The notes: generated by a model from the letters alone, not told the origin. A stretch of 64,000 bases of DNA from Holothuria scabra (GCA_037179385.1 CM074195.1:5078438-5142437); one strand, 5' to 3'; shown: positions 11,075 through 21,830, counted from the stretch's first letter. Numbers and translations: made by a program.

Positions 11075-11864
11075 ACCTGACACCTTGTCACAGAGTTTGC
11101 CAAATTTTGAATACGAGTTGGGAGCAATGGGAGGTTTAGACAAATTGGAAACAAACCTAAGTGTACCTAAAGACTTTGAAGCTCATAACCCCAGGCCTAG
11201 TGTGAGGGAATTTGTACCTAAAACTTCTGTTGGAGCTCAGCCTATTGGTATCACTGAAAACACATGGGCTCATCCTGAGTTACATCCAGCACATGTCCCA
11301 TTAGTAGAGGTTTCTTCACCATTAGCTGGTAGTTACTCACCATTAGTAGGAGTATCCTCAAACTTTACATCTGCCAGCTCTGTTCCTATCGGTGGAAATA
11401 GGCCAACTTCCTCTCATGCTCTTGATTCAAAGCAAGTAGACACCTTTGCAAAGATTTTGGCAGAGCAAGTGAATCTGAACAGACTTCCTGTACCTGAACC
11501 TGGTATGTTTGATGGAGATCCTTTAAAGTACCCAGGTTGGAAATGTGCGTTAGATTCATTGATAGGAAACAAAGGTGTACCGCACTCAGAAAGGATTTAT
11601 TATTTGAAAAAGTACTTGACTGGCACCCCAAAGGAAGCATTAGAAGGGTACTTCCTTGTCCCTAATGGTAGTAGTTATGAGGAAGCTAGAAAACTCCTAG
11701 AGCAGAGGTACGGTAATCCTATAGTCATTATTGACGCATTTAGGAGAAAGCTAGAGGCTTGGCCTAAAATTCAAGCAAATGATGGGTTAGCCCTACGCAA
11801 GTTTGCAGATTTCCTAGGTCAATGTGAAAAGGCCATGCAAATGGTTTCAGGGGGTTTGGATTAA
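11061..11864 (+). CDS. gag: BEL/Pao gag, central part (DUF1759-like)
   Basis: This frame continues gag without its own start codon requirement (ATG at 11085). The segment from about 11460 contains LPVPEPGMFDGDPLKYPGW, then KALDSL-type helices and YLKKYLTGTPKEALEGY, which fits the DUF1759 region found in gag of BEL/Pao elements. The frame stops at 11862-11864. For the next 30 bp a different frame carries conserved-looking residues (LNDIWENR), and the original frame resumes at about 11893, so two compensating indels are the simplest explanation. The upstream part is rich in Pro, Ser and Val. Confidence 0.85.
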   Translation, partial: GLNAKPDTLSQSLPNFEYELGAMGGLDKLETNLSVPKDFEAHNPRPSVREFVPKTSVGAQPIGITENTWAHPELHPAHVPLVEVSSPLAGSYSPLVGVSSNFTSASSVPIGGNRPTSSHALDSKQVDTFAKILAEQVNLNRLPVPEPGMFDGDPLKYPGWKCALDSLIGNKGVPHSERIYYLKKYLTGTPKEALEGYFLVPNGSSYEEARKLLEQRYGNPIVIIDAFRRKLEAWPKIQANDGLALRKFADFLGQCEKAMQMVSGGLD

Positions 11865-11876
11865 GCTTAATGATAT

Positions 11877-12320
11877 TTGGGAAAACCGAAGTTGTTAACT
11901 AAGTTGCCAAATTGGTTAGTTACTCGATGGAGTCGTTTCTTAGCTGACTGGGAATCTAAAAGATATATGAATAGACCTTTTCCATCCTTTAGTCAGTTTA
12001 GGCAGTTTGTGGTAAAGGAGGCAGATATTGCATGTAATCCTATGACTTCCTTTCAAGCTTTAAAGGGTTGGCAGTCTGATGAAACAAAGGATAAGAAGGT
12101 GAAAGGTGCCCAAGGGGTTCGCAACTTAGCGACTAGGGTGTCAGAAGCAGGTAAAGGTAAAGCAAATAGTAAGTGTATACTTTGTCAAGGGGAACACAAG
12201 TTGGATGATTGTAAGCAGTTTTTATCCAAACCCATGCCAGAACGTAAGGCCTATGCCAAAGATAAATACTTGTGTTATGGCTGTCTACAGCAAGGTCACA
12301 GGTCTAAAATTTTGTCGTAA
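11877..12320 (+). CDS. gag: BEL/Pao gag, zinc-knuckle part
   Basis: There is no ATG at the left end; it is the continuation of gag in the same frame as 11061-11864 after a local disruption. It starts around KLLTKLPNWLVTRW, typical of the region just before the knuckles. Cys/His clusters follow: CILCQGEH...DC and CYGCLQQGH. These bind nucleic acid in the nucleocapsid part. The frame ends at a TAA at 12318-12320 in the middle of a second knuckle, whose remaining Cys residues (FCRN, VCKKC) are in the next frame, pointing to a one-base shift in the AAAATTTT run at 12306-12313. Confidence 0.8.
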   Translation: MGKPKLLTKLPNWLVTRWSRFLADWESKRYMNRPFPSFSQFRQFVVKEADIACNPMTSFQALKGWQSDETKDKKVKGAQGVRNLATRVSEAGKGKANSKCILCQGEHKLDDCKQFLSKPMPERKAYAKDKYLCYGCLQQGHRSKILS

Positions 12321-13164
12321 TCGCATTGTGTGTAAAAAATGTAGGAAATATCATCCTACAGCCTTCCATGGGGATGTGAAAACAGTGGTTGACCCAGCTG
12401 AACCTAAGAATGCACAAGGCGGTAATAGATCTCCCGGTGTTAACATTAAGTCAGTGAGTGTTGAAACACAGACAACTGAAATTCATAGTGGGTTGAATCA
12501 TATGAGTGGTTCAAGCAAGGCTGGGATGAGTTCTCTGATTCTTCCTGTATATGTGTCCCATAAGGATAATCCCAGTAATGAAGTTTTGGTGTATGCATTA
12601 TTGGACACTCAATCTGATACTACATTTGTAACAGACAATGTATGCAATGCATTAGGTGTTGAGGGAATTCCGACACAGTTGAGATTATCGACTATGACTG
12701 TCCAGAATCAAACTATAGACAGTAGTAGAGTGGATGGGTTACAGGTACGAGGTCACAATTGTTCACTGAAACTTCCCTTGCCTATTTCCTTTACAAGGCA
12801 TATTATCCCAGTGAATAAATCTCACATTCCAGGTCCTGACATGGCCAAGCAATGGCCACATTTGCAAAGTATTGCGAAGGAATTGCTGCCGGTTTCACAC
12901 TGTGATGTTGGTTTGTTGATAGGCTACAATTGTTCTAGAGCACTTATTCCTAGAAAGGTTATTCCACCTAGTCAAGATGGGCCTTATGCTCAAATGACTG
13001 ACCTAGGATGGGGTATAGTGGGTATGGTAAACTCAGATCAGATTGAAATCAGCGACTATGACCCCATAGGTATTAGCCATTTTATAGTCTCTTGTGAGGT
13101 ACCAAGTCTTTACCATGCGTCGGTCAAACAGACAAGGTACATATCTGTTTTGAGACTAGAGTAA
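12310..13164 (+). CDS. pol: BEL/Pao knuckle end and aspartic protease
   Basis: The frame carries the remaining knuckle cysteines and then, from about 12580, the retropepsin domain with the active-site motif LLDTQSDTTFV (DTQS rather than DTGS, as is usual in BEL/Pao). The domain would cut the polyprotein and act as a dimer. The frame could be extended upstream to 12205, but that part overlaps the real gag frame and is not conserved-looking. It ends at TAA 13162-13164; a neighbouring frame is open from about 13155, so a shift near the TTTT run at 13147-13151 is likely. Confidence 0.85.
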   Translation, partial: FCRNRIVCKKCRKYHPTAFHGDVKTVVDPAEPKNAQGGNRSPGVNIKSVSVETQTTEIHSGLNHMSGSSKAGMSSLILPVYVSHKDNPSNEVLVYALLDTQSDTTFVTDNVCNALGVEGIPTQLRLSTMTVQNQTIDSSRVDGLQVRGHNCSLKLPLPISFTRHIIPVNKSHIPGPDMAKQWPHLQSIAKELLPVSHCDVGLLIGYNCSRALIPRKVIPPSQDGPYAQMTDLGWGIVGMVNSDQIEISDYDPIGISHFIVSCEVPSLYHASVKQTRYISVLRLE

Positions 13165-14327
13165 GGGAAACTAGCCCGGAGCAAGTAGCTAGAATGATGG
13201 AATTAGAGTTTTGTGAAAGAAATTGCAGTGAAAAGTCATATTCTCAGGAGGATACTCAATTTTTGTCCATACTCCAAAATGGTATTCATCAGTTACACAG
13301 TGGTTTTTATGAGATGCCACTACCTTTCAAGCCAGGCCCAATAAACTTACCTAATAATATAAATCTGGCTTTGCACCGTCTGAGTAAACTTCAGAAAAGA
13401 CTTGGAAGTGATTCTAGATATGCTGATGACTATTCGTTATTTATGCAGGATATTATTAAAAAGGGATTCGCAGAAAAGGTCCCTAATTCTGAACTTACCC
13501 CTAAGGAGGGTTATGTGAATTACATCCCACATCATGGTATTTATCACCCTCAAAAACCTGGTAAAATTCGTGTCGTGTTCGATTGTAGTGCCAAGTTCAA
13601 AGGAACCTCATTAAATGATCATTTGTTGGTAGGACCCAATTTGACAAATACTCTTGTGGGGGTGCTATGTCGGTTTCGACAAGAAAAGGTCGCATTTATG
13701 GGTGATATAGAGGCGATGTTTTATCAGTTTAAAGTCAATCCAGAGTACAGAGACCTTCTTCGCTTTCTTTGGTGGGAGGATGGGGACTTAAGCAAGAAGC
13801 CAGTAGAATACCGCATGACCGTACATCTCTTTGGAGCAGGGTCTTCCCCAGGATGTGCTAATTTTGGGCTTAAACAAATTGCTTCAGACTTCGAGGCTGA
13901 ATTTGGGTCTGATGTAACACAATTTGTACATCAAAATTTCTATGTTGACGACGGCTTAAAGTCTGTCTCATCTGTCCCTGAAGCTGTTGATCTCATACGT
14001 AGAACACAGGGTCTTCTTAAAAGAGGTGGAATTCGTTTTCACAAATTGGTATCAAATTCCAGATTGGTAATGAAGTCTATTCCACCAGAAGATCATGCTA
14101 AAGGTATCAAGGACTTAGACCTCTCATTTGACTCTTTACCTGTTAATAGAGCTTTAGGGGTTCAGTGGTGTATTGAGTCAGACACATTCCAATTTAGGAT
14201 TACATTAAAGGACCACCCTCTAACCAGACGTGGAGTTCTTTCTACTGTAAGTTCAGTGTATGACCCCCTAGGATTTGTTGCCCCTGTTATATTAGTAGGG
14301 AAGCAAAATTCTCCAAAAATTATGTAG
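13155..14327 (+). CDS. pol: BEL/Pao reverse transcriptase
   Basis: It has the standard RT blocks: KPGKIRVVFDCSAKFKGTSL, GDIEAMFYQFKV (first catalytic Asp), FGAGSSPGCANFGL and the catalytic FYVDDGLKS box (YVDD). This order and spacing match the Pao-type RT. The enzyme copies the element RNA into DNA inside the particle. The first in-frame ATG is at 13194, but the natural reading comes through from the protease. It stops at 14325-14327 after VILVGKQN; the following frame is already open from about 14305, so a one-base change in GCAAAATT at 14303-14310 probably causes the stop. Confidence 0.92.
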   Translation, partial: TRVRETSPEQVARMMELEFCERNCSEKSYSQEDTQFLSILQNGIHQLHSGFYEMPLPFKPGPINLPNNINLALHRLSKLQKRLGSDSRYADDYSLFMQDIIKKGFAEKVPNSELTPKEGYVNYIPHHGIYHPQKPGKIRVVFDCSAKFKGTSLNDHLLVGPNLTNTLVGVLCRFRQEKVAFMGDIEAMFYQFKVNPEYRDLLRFLWWEDGDLSKKPVEYRMTVHLFGAGSSPGCANFGLKQIASDFEAEFGSDVTQFVHQNFYVDDGLKSVSSVPEAVDLIRRTQGLLKRGGIRFHKLVSNSRLVMKSIPPEDHAKGIKDLDLSFDSLPVNRALGVQWCIESDTFQFRITLKDHPLTRRGVLSTVSSVYDPLGFVAPVILVGKQNSPKIM

Positions 14328-16596
14328 TGATCATATGCCTTGGGATAGTCCCTTATCAGATGAATTGCAAACAACATGGGAGAAATGGAGGCTAAATCTT
14401 TTCAAGTTAGGAGAACTAAAAATTAAGAGATGTTTCAGGCCTGCAGAATTTGGTGAAATTGTGAGGATAGAATTACACCACTTTAGTGACGCAAGCACTA
14501 CAGGTTATGGTCAATGCTCATTTCTTCGACTGGTTAATAATCAAAACCAAAGTCATTGTGCCTTTGTGATGGGGAAGGCTAGAGTCGTACCCTTAAAACC
14601 AACCACGGTTCCTCGTTTAGAGTTAACAGCAGCTGTATTGTCTGTCAAGATGAGTCTTTTTCTCCGTCAGGAGCTGGATTATAAGGACATTAACGAATAT
14701 TTTTGGACAGACAGTCAAGTCGTTCTTGGTTACATTAATAACGAAGCCCGAAAATTTCATGTTTTTGTTGCTAATCGAATTCAACAAATAAGGAATGACA
14801 CCAGTCCCTCTCAGTGGAGACATATTAAAGGTACGGAAAATCCAGCTGATTGTGCCTCACGGGGTTTGTCCACTGAGGAGCTCATAGGTTCTAATTGGCT
14901 CAATGGACCAGAATTTTTGTATCGCAGTGATCTCCCCACAAAGGGTCTGTTTATTACAACTCTTTCTGCTGATGATCCTGAAGTTAAAAGGGTCACTTCT
15001 CTGCTAGTTCAGAATGATGAGTTCCCCCCTCATTTCGAAATAGAAAGATTGAATTACTTTTCAAGTTGGTTCAGAGCAAGACGGGCTATTGCATTATGTT
15101 TACAGCTGAAAGCAAAGCTCAGGTATGGTAAAGAAGTGAAGCTACTCAAGGGTATTGGTGTTGAAGAGTTTAAGCTGGCTGAATTTGAAATAATTAGATC
15201 AGTTCAAGCTATTGTATTCAAGAACGAGATCGACATTCTAAAGTCTAGTAAAGGCTCTGTAAGAAACAATCAAGAGGTATACTTGAAGAAAGGACCTCTT
15301 CGTAATCTGGACCCATTTCTTGATAAGAAAGGCATTATGCGTGTGGGTGGTCGCCTTTGTAAGTCCAGCTTAGAATTTAACGTTAGACATCCTGTTATTC
15401 TCCCCAAAAGTGGACACATCACGGAATTACTGATACGTCATTTTCATGAGAAAGTTCAGCATCAAGGTCGTGGGTTTACAATTAATGAGATTAGAGGAAA
15501 TGGATTCTGGGTTATTAAATGTAGTTCAACAGTTGCCAGAATTATACGTACTTGTGTAAAATGTAGAAAATGGCGTGGTAATTTAAATCAACAGAAAATG
15601 GCAGACCTACCAGTGGACCGTATTGAGGCAGCCCCCCCTTTTACTTATTGTGGTGCGGACTATTTTGGTCCGTGGTATGTAAAGGAAGGTCGTAAAATCT
15701 TGAAACGGTATGGTGTTCTCTTTACCTGTATGGTTTCAAGAGCTGTACATATTGAGGTATCTGGTACATTGACCACTGATTCATTCCTGAATGCACTGAG
15801 ACGGTTTTTAGCAATTCGTGGCCCAATTAGGCAATTGCGATCAGATCAAGGGACTAACTTCGTGGGAGCTAAAAATGAACTCAAAAAGGCCTTAGAAGAA
15901 TTTGATCAAACCAAAGTTCATAACTTTCTTTTGACACAGGGGTGTGACTATTTTGAATTCAAATTTAATGTTCCCCATGCCAGTCACATGGGCGGGGTGT
16001 GGGAACGCCATATCCGTACGGTCAGAAGCATTTTGAATTCAATGTTAGAAAATTTAGGTACTCAGTTAGATGATGAATCTCTTAGGACATTCATGCATGA
16101 AGTGGCTTCCATAATCAATAGTCGCCCATTGACTACCGATACGCTTAATGACCCAAGGTCTTTGGAGCCGCTCACCCCGAATCATTTACTAACCATGAAG
16201 TCAAAGGTTCTTTTGCCCCCACCAGGCAATTTTATGTCTGCAGATGTATATTCTCGTAAAAGGTGGCGTAGGGTCCAATATATGGCAAATGTTTTTTGGT
16301 CTCGTTGGAGAAAAGAGTACCTGCAATGTCTTCAGTCTCGTCAAAAATGGTCATTGCAGTCACGTAATGTTAGTGTGAATGATATTGTTTTAATAAGAAA
16401 TGACGATTCACCTAGAAATGAATGGCCGTTAGCCAGAGTCATAGATGTTGTTAAAGGTGATGACAACTTGATAAGAAAGATAAAGGTAGCACTTAGTGCA
16501 CCAACTGATGAAAATGGCAAAAGAACAGGAAAGGTAACAATACTTGAAAGGCCCATACATAAAGTTATTGTATTAGTGGAGCATGAAGATACCTAA
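14308..16596 (+). CDS. pol: BEL/Pao RNase H and integrase
   Basis: This is the longest intact frame (753 codons from the ATG at 14335). RNase H comes first (HHFSDASTTGYG with a catalytic Asp, LELTAA with a Glu, FWTDSQVV with an Asp). The integrase follows: a zinc-binding HHCC region (HFHEKVQHQG, then CVKCRKW), and a DDE core (CGADYFGPW, RSDQGTNFVG, and the Glu in HMGGVWERHIR). A C-terminal region around VNDIVLIRND and WPLARVI fits the DUF5641-like tail. All key acidic residues are present. It would degrade RNA in hybrids and insert the DNA into chromosomes with the observed 5-bp duplication. Confidence 0.95.
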   Translation: MLQKLCSDHMPWDSPLSDELQTTWEKWRLNLFKLGELKIKRCFRPAEFGEIVRIELHHFSDASTTGYGQCSFLRLVNNQNQSHCAFVMGKARVVPLKPTTVPRLELTAAVLSVKMSLFLRQELDYKDINEYFWTDSQVVLGYINNEARKFHVFVANRIQQIRNDTSPSQWRHIKGTENPADCASRGLSTEELIGSNWLNGPEFLYRSDLPTKGLFITTLSADDPEVKRVTSLLVQNDEFPPHFEIERLNYFSSWFRARRAIALCLQLKAKLRYGKEVKLLKGIGVEEFKLAEFEIIRSVQAIVFKNEIDILKSSKGSVRNNQEVYLKKGPLRNLDPFLDKKGIMRVGGRLCKSSLEFNVRHPVILPKSGHITELLIRHFHEKVQHQGRGFTINEIRGNGFWVIKCSSTVARIIRTCVKCRKWRGNLNQQKMADLPVDRIEAAPPFTYCGADYFGPWYVKEGRKILKRYGVLFTCMVSRAVHIEVSGTLTTDSFLNALRRFLAIRGPIRQLRSDQGTNFVGAKNELKKALEEFDQTKVHNFLLTQGCDYFEFKFNVPHASHMGGVWERHIRTVRSILNSMLENLGTQLDDESLRTFMHEVASIINSRPLTTDTLNDPRSLEPLTPNHLLTMKSKVLLPPPGNFMSADVYSRKRWRRVQYMANVFWSRWRKEYLQCLQSRQKWSLQSRNVSVNDIVLIRNDDSPRNEWPLARVIDVVKGDDNLIRKIKVALSAPTDENGKRTGKVTILERPIHKVIVLVEHEDT

Positions 16597-17172
16597 AACT
16601 GCTATGAGGGGCCATAGTATTTTATGATATGTTGTTTAACTTGTTCAGTTGGGTTATTAGTGAAATGTGTGCATATTCAATGCATTTTGTGCGTTTTAAA
16701 ATTTTCTTTCGATGTTCGATGTGAACTTACGAAATTGTGTGATGTGCAATGTGAGTTTTCTTATGTTTAAATGCGATGCCACGAGTATAATGGACTCATT
16801 GAATTGTACTGTATTTGTAATGGTGTATAATACATTATAAAGTTTTAGCATGTCTATGCTTGGTATCATTACAATGTTGAGCTGTACTGTGAGACACTAA
16901 GGTTTGCGATATATTTGATACATGGTATTTTGTGGTTTGCGGTGTTGCGATGCTTTGCGATGTAGAATTTCATAGTCATAATGTTGCGATACATGTATGC
17001 TTCATGGTTATTTGCGATGGTATGGCACATATACTGCGACTGCGGTGTCATACCACATTCCATGCGTTTCATGGTTGCGAACTATTATTACACATGTCCT
17101 ATAATTCATGTTTGCGAATTTGAATGTTTGTGTGGGTTTAGAGAAAATGAATAAATTCATTTTGAGGGGCCA
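16597..17172 (+). other. BEL 3' noncoding region with TTGCGA repeats
   Basis: It is between the pol stop and the right LTR. TTGCGA words recur about seven times between 16900 and 17120 in irregular spacing, and the stretch ends in the polypurine-like TTTTGAGGGGCCA. No coding frame of note. Confidence 0.6.
16605..16613 (+). promoter_or_regulatory. Second polypurine-like GAGGGGCCA
   Basis: The string TGAGGGGCCAT occurs just after the pol stop and again immediately before the right LTR (17164-17172). The second is the expected polypurine tract for plus-strand priming; this first one may be an extra priming site or a leftover of an earlier LTR border. Confidence 0.45.
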
Positions 17173-17907
17173 TGTAAATGTAAGTGTTCAAATTGGTATA
17201 CAGTAGACACTGCCCTCTCATTTGCAGAGACTTATTTGCCCTTTATCCCACGAACCATGATCCTCAGACTACATTCTCATATACATTAAATTCCCAGGTG
17301 GCATTAGCTAGGTATAAAAGGTAGCTCACATACCTTTGGCAATACTTTCCAGACCTACCCTCAGTCTCATCATACCATGGGAGATATCCTGCGATAGTAT
17401 TTGAACAGTTTGCCCATCATTGAGGGCGTGGCAGTTACAGTGTCATACGTGTTATCCTTAGAGAAGCCAAAGAGGTACGTGTAGATTTTCTCTATATTTC
17501 CCTTTTGTGCCATATTTTGGGTAATATTTGTTGGGTTTTGGCTTATTCTTGGGTCAGTAAATGCGAGAGAAAGGAACAGTAATTGTCAAAAGGGTTTCGG
17601 GTCGTGTAAATTGTGACTTTAGTATTCTGTTCATGTTGTAGCCTTTCTATTACGTTTATAGAGTATATTTTGTAGTTTTGTATCATTTCGATAGTCTATT
17701 TTTGTATTTGATGTTTGCATGTGAAGTTCGCAATATTGAGTTTTGTATTTGTGATGATTTTCATGTTTCAGTTTCCACGGAGGTTACGGAGGTTGCTGAG
17801 GTAAATAATAAACTACGTGTGAAACTTAAATTCTGTGTCCGTGCCTTCTGTCGGGATCTTTCAAGGTCTTAAAATATCCATCATCGATCTCCTTACAAAC
17901 AGCTATA
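17173..17907 (+). repeat. 3' LTR (735 bp)
   Basis: It matches the 5' LTR with one substitution and lacks the 11-bp segment. It is directly followed by GGTAG (17908-17912), the same five bases that precede the 5' LTR. Confidence 0.95.
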
Positions 17908-17912
17908 GGTAG

Positions 17913-19058
17913 CTTAATTCTTAAAATATGAAACACCACAATTATCAGGAGCGCGGATTCAAGGGGGGACTTTTTAGGCCTCAGTCCCCCCCCCCTTTTC
18001 GTCACATCAACAATGAAAAGTACACTAAATGTTTATCTACGAGAATATTCAAGGGGCTATTTCAGGCCCATCCTTTCCCTTACAACACAAATCCAAGTAC
18101 ACGAACCTCGTATGATATGAAGCCCGGGTGAATAGGCTATCTAATACTTTCCTGCCGCCTTGCCTTCGCCATAATAGGGAGCTGCAACTCCCTGGCCACG
18201 ACAAGATTTGAACAATGTCAATAGTTGTCGGCCAAAAGGCCTATGTCATGACGTTATGAGCGTTACCGACTGAACTATGTTCACACAGTCGCATGTCAGC
18301 CCATGCGTGCAGTGTATCGTGGTGGCTGTGAGCTGTCGGTACTTTAGTCTTGTCTCAGTTTCCAACGGTGGTTTATTATGGCAAAGAGCACATAGAGTAG
18401 GGATGTCCAAACTTTTGGACCAAATCATGTTGCTGTGGCCATCTGGGTGGCCCCACTGGAGCAGGTATAGGTTATATTAGGTGGTGTCTTACCGTCACCC
18501 CTTGCCCACATCGTTCCCCCGTTAGACTGGCCAATGTGCCAAGACCTACATGTACACCCCTGGTATAGAGGGATGGCGATCAAAAGTACTCATATCGGAG
18601 AAACACACACTTTCAAGAATGTTTTAGTTGTTAATTTTAATGCGACACGTGAGATTAAGGCCCGGGTATAGTTGTTGATGCTGACCACGAAGAATTGGGC
18701 TATACGTTGATTTTGATTTCTGTTTCAGCTAATCAGGCTGCTCAAACACATGTGATCCTCGGGATGTTCGATGAAACTTGTAAAGGCTAGGTAGCCGGTA
18801 TGTGATGCATTGCCATCCTCCCTCGAAATTCAGAAGGGATTTTCGCCGGTCATTGAAGTTGCTCGAATTTATATTCAACATAATCTTATGTCGCAAGGTA
18901 GTCAAATAGTTTGCAAAATGCCCTCACCAGCTCATTTTCTTTACATTATCATTCCATCCAATGGTAGTGGTTCATTTTATAGGGTAATTTTATAACCATT
19001 TTATAACTTACACATTTTTTTTATCGAAGCCTAAATTTTATTGAAAACGTAAACTTAC
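17913..19058. other. Intergenic with old element scraps
   Basis: CAGGAGCGCGGATTCAAGGG at about 17947 resembles the start of a CAGG-ended DNA element. AGGGAGCTGCAACTCCCT at 18176-18193 is one of the recurrent short palindromes. No gene is recognised. Confidence 0.35.
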
Positions 19059-19777
19059 GTAGCTACATGAAGGAGGGGCGATTGCCCGTGGCTCGAAAAA
19101 GTGAAAAATTTGGAAATTTGCCATTTCAGACACCAGTCAAATACAGTGCGGTTTTCCCAAATTTTCTTTCATAAAATTACGAATTCTATTTTAAAGAAGC
19201 TTCATATTTGTAATTATTAGTTTTGAAAAGGCGATTTTTTCCCGCGCTTGACACCTCCTAACCTGCAACCCTTTATGCAGTAAGTAATCGCTCATAAAGC
19301 AGTCAATAAAAGCTTTTAATTTTTAAATATTTTGTCTAAAAACTTAACAAAGTTTCGGGAGCTTTTTGAATGTCGCTGAGAAGCCTCATTCCGCACTCCT
19401 TAGATAACATTCTGTAACAACAACAACGATCCTCAGTCGACATGTTATCTCAGATATGCTAACAGGAAACCCAGATTCTTCGATGGTCCCCCAAATGTTC
19501 AAATACCCTTACAGGAGACCCTAAATGTAAACTATTTCTTGCAATACAATGAAGCTCCATATTTACAAATGTGTAAAAGGACCCAAATTTCCGACGTGCG
19601 CAGTACAGTAGTGTTCGAACGTCCGAAAAAATAACAAAAAATGTTATTGTTCGTAGAAAAAGCGAAAAATTGTGCATAAAAAGTATATCGTCTTTTGGTC
19701 AATGGGGCAGGGAGGGGTACATAGTTCAAAATTGTTCCGCCCCCCCCCCCACTTTGGCATTGCTGCCTACGCCACTG
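19059..19777 (-). mobile_element. Non-autonomous element, family B
   Basis: It ends CTGCCTACGCCACTG at 19777 on the plus strand, so its CAGTGGCGTAG start is on the minus strand. Blocks such as CTAACAGGAAACCCAGATTC, GAAGCTCCATATTTACAAAT and the run of C before the end are shared with copies at 21084, 29167, 31692 and 56997. No coding capacity. The left border is approximate. Confidence 0.6.
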
Positions 19778-21083
19778 AGATATTCACATAGAGAATCACC
19801 GTACGTCTCTATCACCCGCTTTCTCTAAGTTCACCCACCCCCTCCCCCCTTTGAAATGTCTGGATCCGCGCCTGATTATATTGTATGAAAAGTGTCCCTT
19901 TGGTTCATACACTGGAACAAATGTCTGTTCATTTACCAAAAAAAAAAAGGAAACGAAAGAATACATAAAAAAGCTGCCAACTTATTGACAACACTTTTTA
20001 TGTATTCTATTTGTATTTTTAATTTTTGTCTGTAAATGTACGAAATTTTGCAACATTACAGACGTTTTATACAGTGTATGTGAATTGATTAAGCATTGTC
20101 GTAGTATATTTGCGGGGTAAGAATAAGAAAATCCATTCTTGCATTCTATCAGTTTATAGTCAAGATCTTATTATCACTCATAGTGAAGTAGGGGTACAAC
20201 CATTTGCGACTTTCGTGAATGCGCCATCTATTTCTTCCAGAAGTTTTGACCTCTGAAAGAGCTGTTCGTACTAAAATTGATCACTTTACCACCACCAAGT
20301 CTAAATCAATCGCACCAGACTTAATTTCCTGTGCAAAGGGTACAATGAATTGAATGACTTATGGTTAAAAAAGTTAGGGAAATTTTACACTTTCTTTATA
20401 CAAAATATTCGTGTTTTTAAAACGAATATTTTCTAGCTATAGACTAAAAATGACAGACCATTCAGAAAAAATGCGGTAAAGTAGCACTCTTTTCAAGACA
20501 AAAGTTTTTACAAATAAGTATAATAACAATTAGCTTTACCGCAAACTTGCAGGAATTCACATTCTGCAACTTTTCCAGTTCTTAACATCTTGAAGAGATG
20601 AAGCTCTTTTTGCGATTTTTTTTTTGAGACTAACTAGTTTATCCACACAAAAATGAAACAACTTTGGACGATTTCAGACCATATTGGACAAATTTCGGCC
20701 CATTTTGGACCATGTTCATAGGCCTACAGGAAGACATTTTTTGCCCTTAAAATTTTGAACTGTTCGCAAATACCGCTGCCGACCTCACTGCCCCTTGCCC
20801 TGAAGATACAAGTTTCAGTGCCCTGAAGTAAGCATTTTCCCTGCTCTGGGAAGGCTTCAGTTTCCAAAACCCCTCCAACTCGTACACCTATGACGATGTT
20901 GGTAGCCTGAAAACGTGATAATTTTCTTTCCCTAAAAATAGAAAATCTGCCAGAGCAACAATTTTTCTTGGCAAAATCGACCGAAATTGTGAAGATCAAA
21001 TTGAAAGATGAAAACACGTCTTCGGCAACCTTCCAAATCGTTTAAATTTTCACATTTTTTCACTGGGTATTTATGATAACATC
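19778..21083. other. Intergenic, no gene recognised
   Basis: GGATCCGCGCCTGA at 19862-19875 looks like the inverted end of another CAGG-type element. Otherwise AT-rich DNA with no domain-bearing frame. Confidence 0.35.
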
Positions 21084-21570
21084 CAGTGGCGTAGTAAAAC
21101 ATAAGTATGGTGCAGGGAGGGGGGCAAACACCCAATTACCTGATTTTTCTTTAAGTGTGAACACAACTGTGGTAGGGACGTAAATGAAACTTTTCAAAAA
21201 GTAATGGAAAATGGGGCTTAAATTGCAGACAATTTTGGTTTCTGGATTTCCCGTAAAGAAATTTCAAAAACTTCGGCATTGCTGGAAAATTTGCATTTCC
21301 TATTCAGCTATTGGCAAATCCGAGTTTGCACGGCGACCAACGATCGTTGATGCCACATAATGTTGTCTATGGCCTACGAATTGCGGCTCTTCGACTTCAA
21401 TTTAAAAGTCAAGAGCTTATATTAGAGAAAATTTGATTTTTTTTTTTTTTTTTTTTGTGGAAGAAAACGTTAAGAAAATTTATGAAAGTAGCTCCGTCGT
21501 AGCCAGTGTCACTTGATGATTTGGTGTCGCATATGGTCAATTTCCGATTTCGGCGATTCCCGAGCTCGGA
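21084..21570 (+). mobile_element. Non-autonomous element, family B
   Basis: It starts CAGTGGCGTAGTAAAAC and carries the family blocks TTAAGTGTGAACACAACTG, TTTCTGGATTTCCCGTAAAG, GGCGACCAACGATCG and GTCAAGAGCTTATATTAGAG in the same order as the inverted 56997-57704 copy. A T-run of about 18 interrupts it near 21438-21457. The right border is not clear. Confidence 0.55.
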
Positions 21571-21830
21571 AAAGTTCTTCAGATGTATTTCAAATGAGTA
21601 GCAGTAGCGTTACGCATGGGTTGTCAAAAGTGCGGGACGAAAATCAGGTAAATGTACCGATCGCATGCAGTCAATGTATACTGACGTATTTCATTTTGGA
21701 CGAGTTTCTCCCTTGAAGGCAAATCTTATCAAGTCTGTCATAGGGCAACCCCTAGTCCCCTTGTGCTGGCGAACTAAGGCTTACCCACCACCTACATGCA
21801 GCAATACAGAGACATGGAAAACCTTGAAAG

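Larger units (their letters stand above)
9033..17907 (+). mobile_element. BEL/Pao LTR retrotransposon, complete but frameshifted
   Basis: The order is LTR (9033-9778), gag and pol on the plus strand (10379-16596), a 3' noncoding part, then LTR (17173-17907), flanked by GGTAG on both sides. Pol runs protease, reverse transcriptase, RNase H, integrase, and the protease has the LLDTQSDTT motif of BEL/Pao elements. The LTRs differ by one base change (9657 G versus T) and one 11-bp indel, so the insertion is young. Despite this, the coding region is split over all three frames by several apparent single-base shifts. Confidence 0.95.

Noticed and set aside
12205..12309. Upstream extension of the protease-bearing frame to an ATG at 12205
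   Set aside because: That stretch overlaps the zinc-knuckle frame, whose Cys/His pattern shows it is the true reading there.
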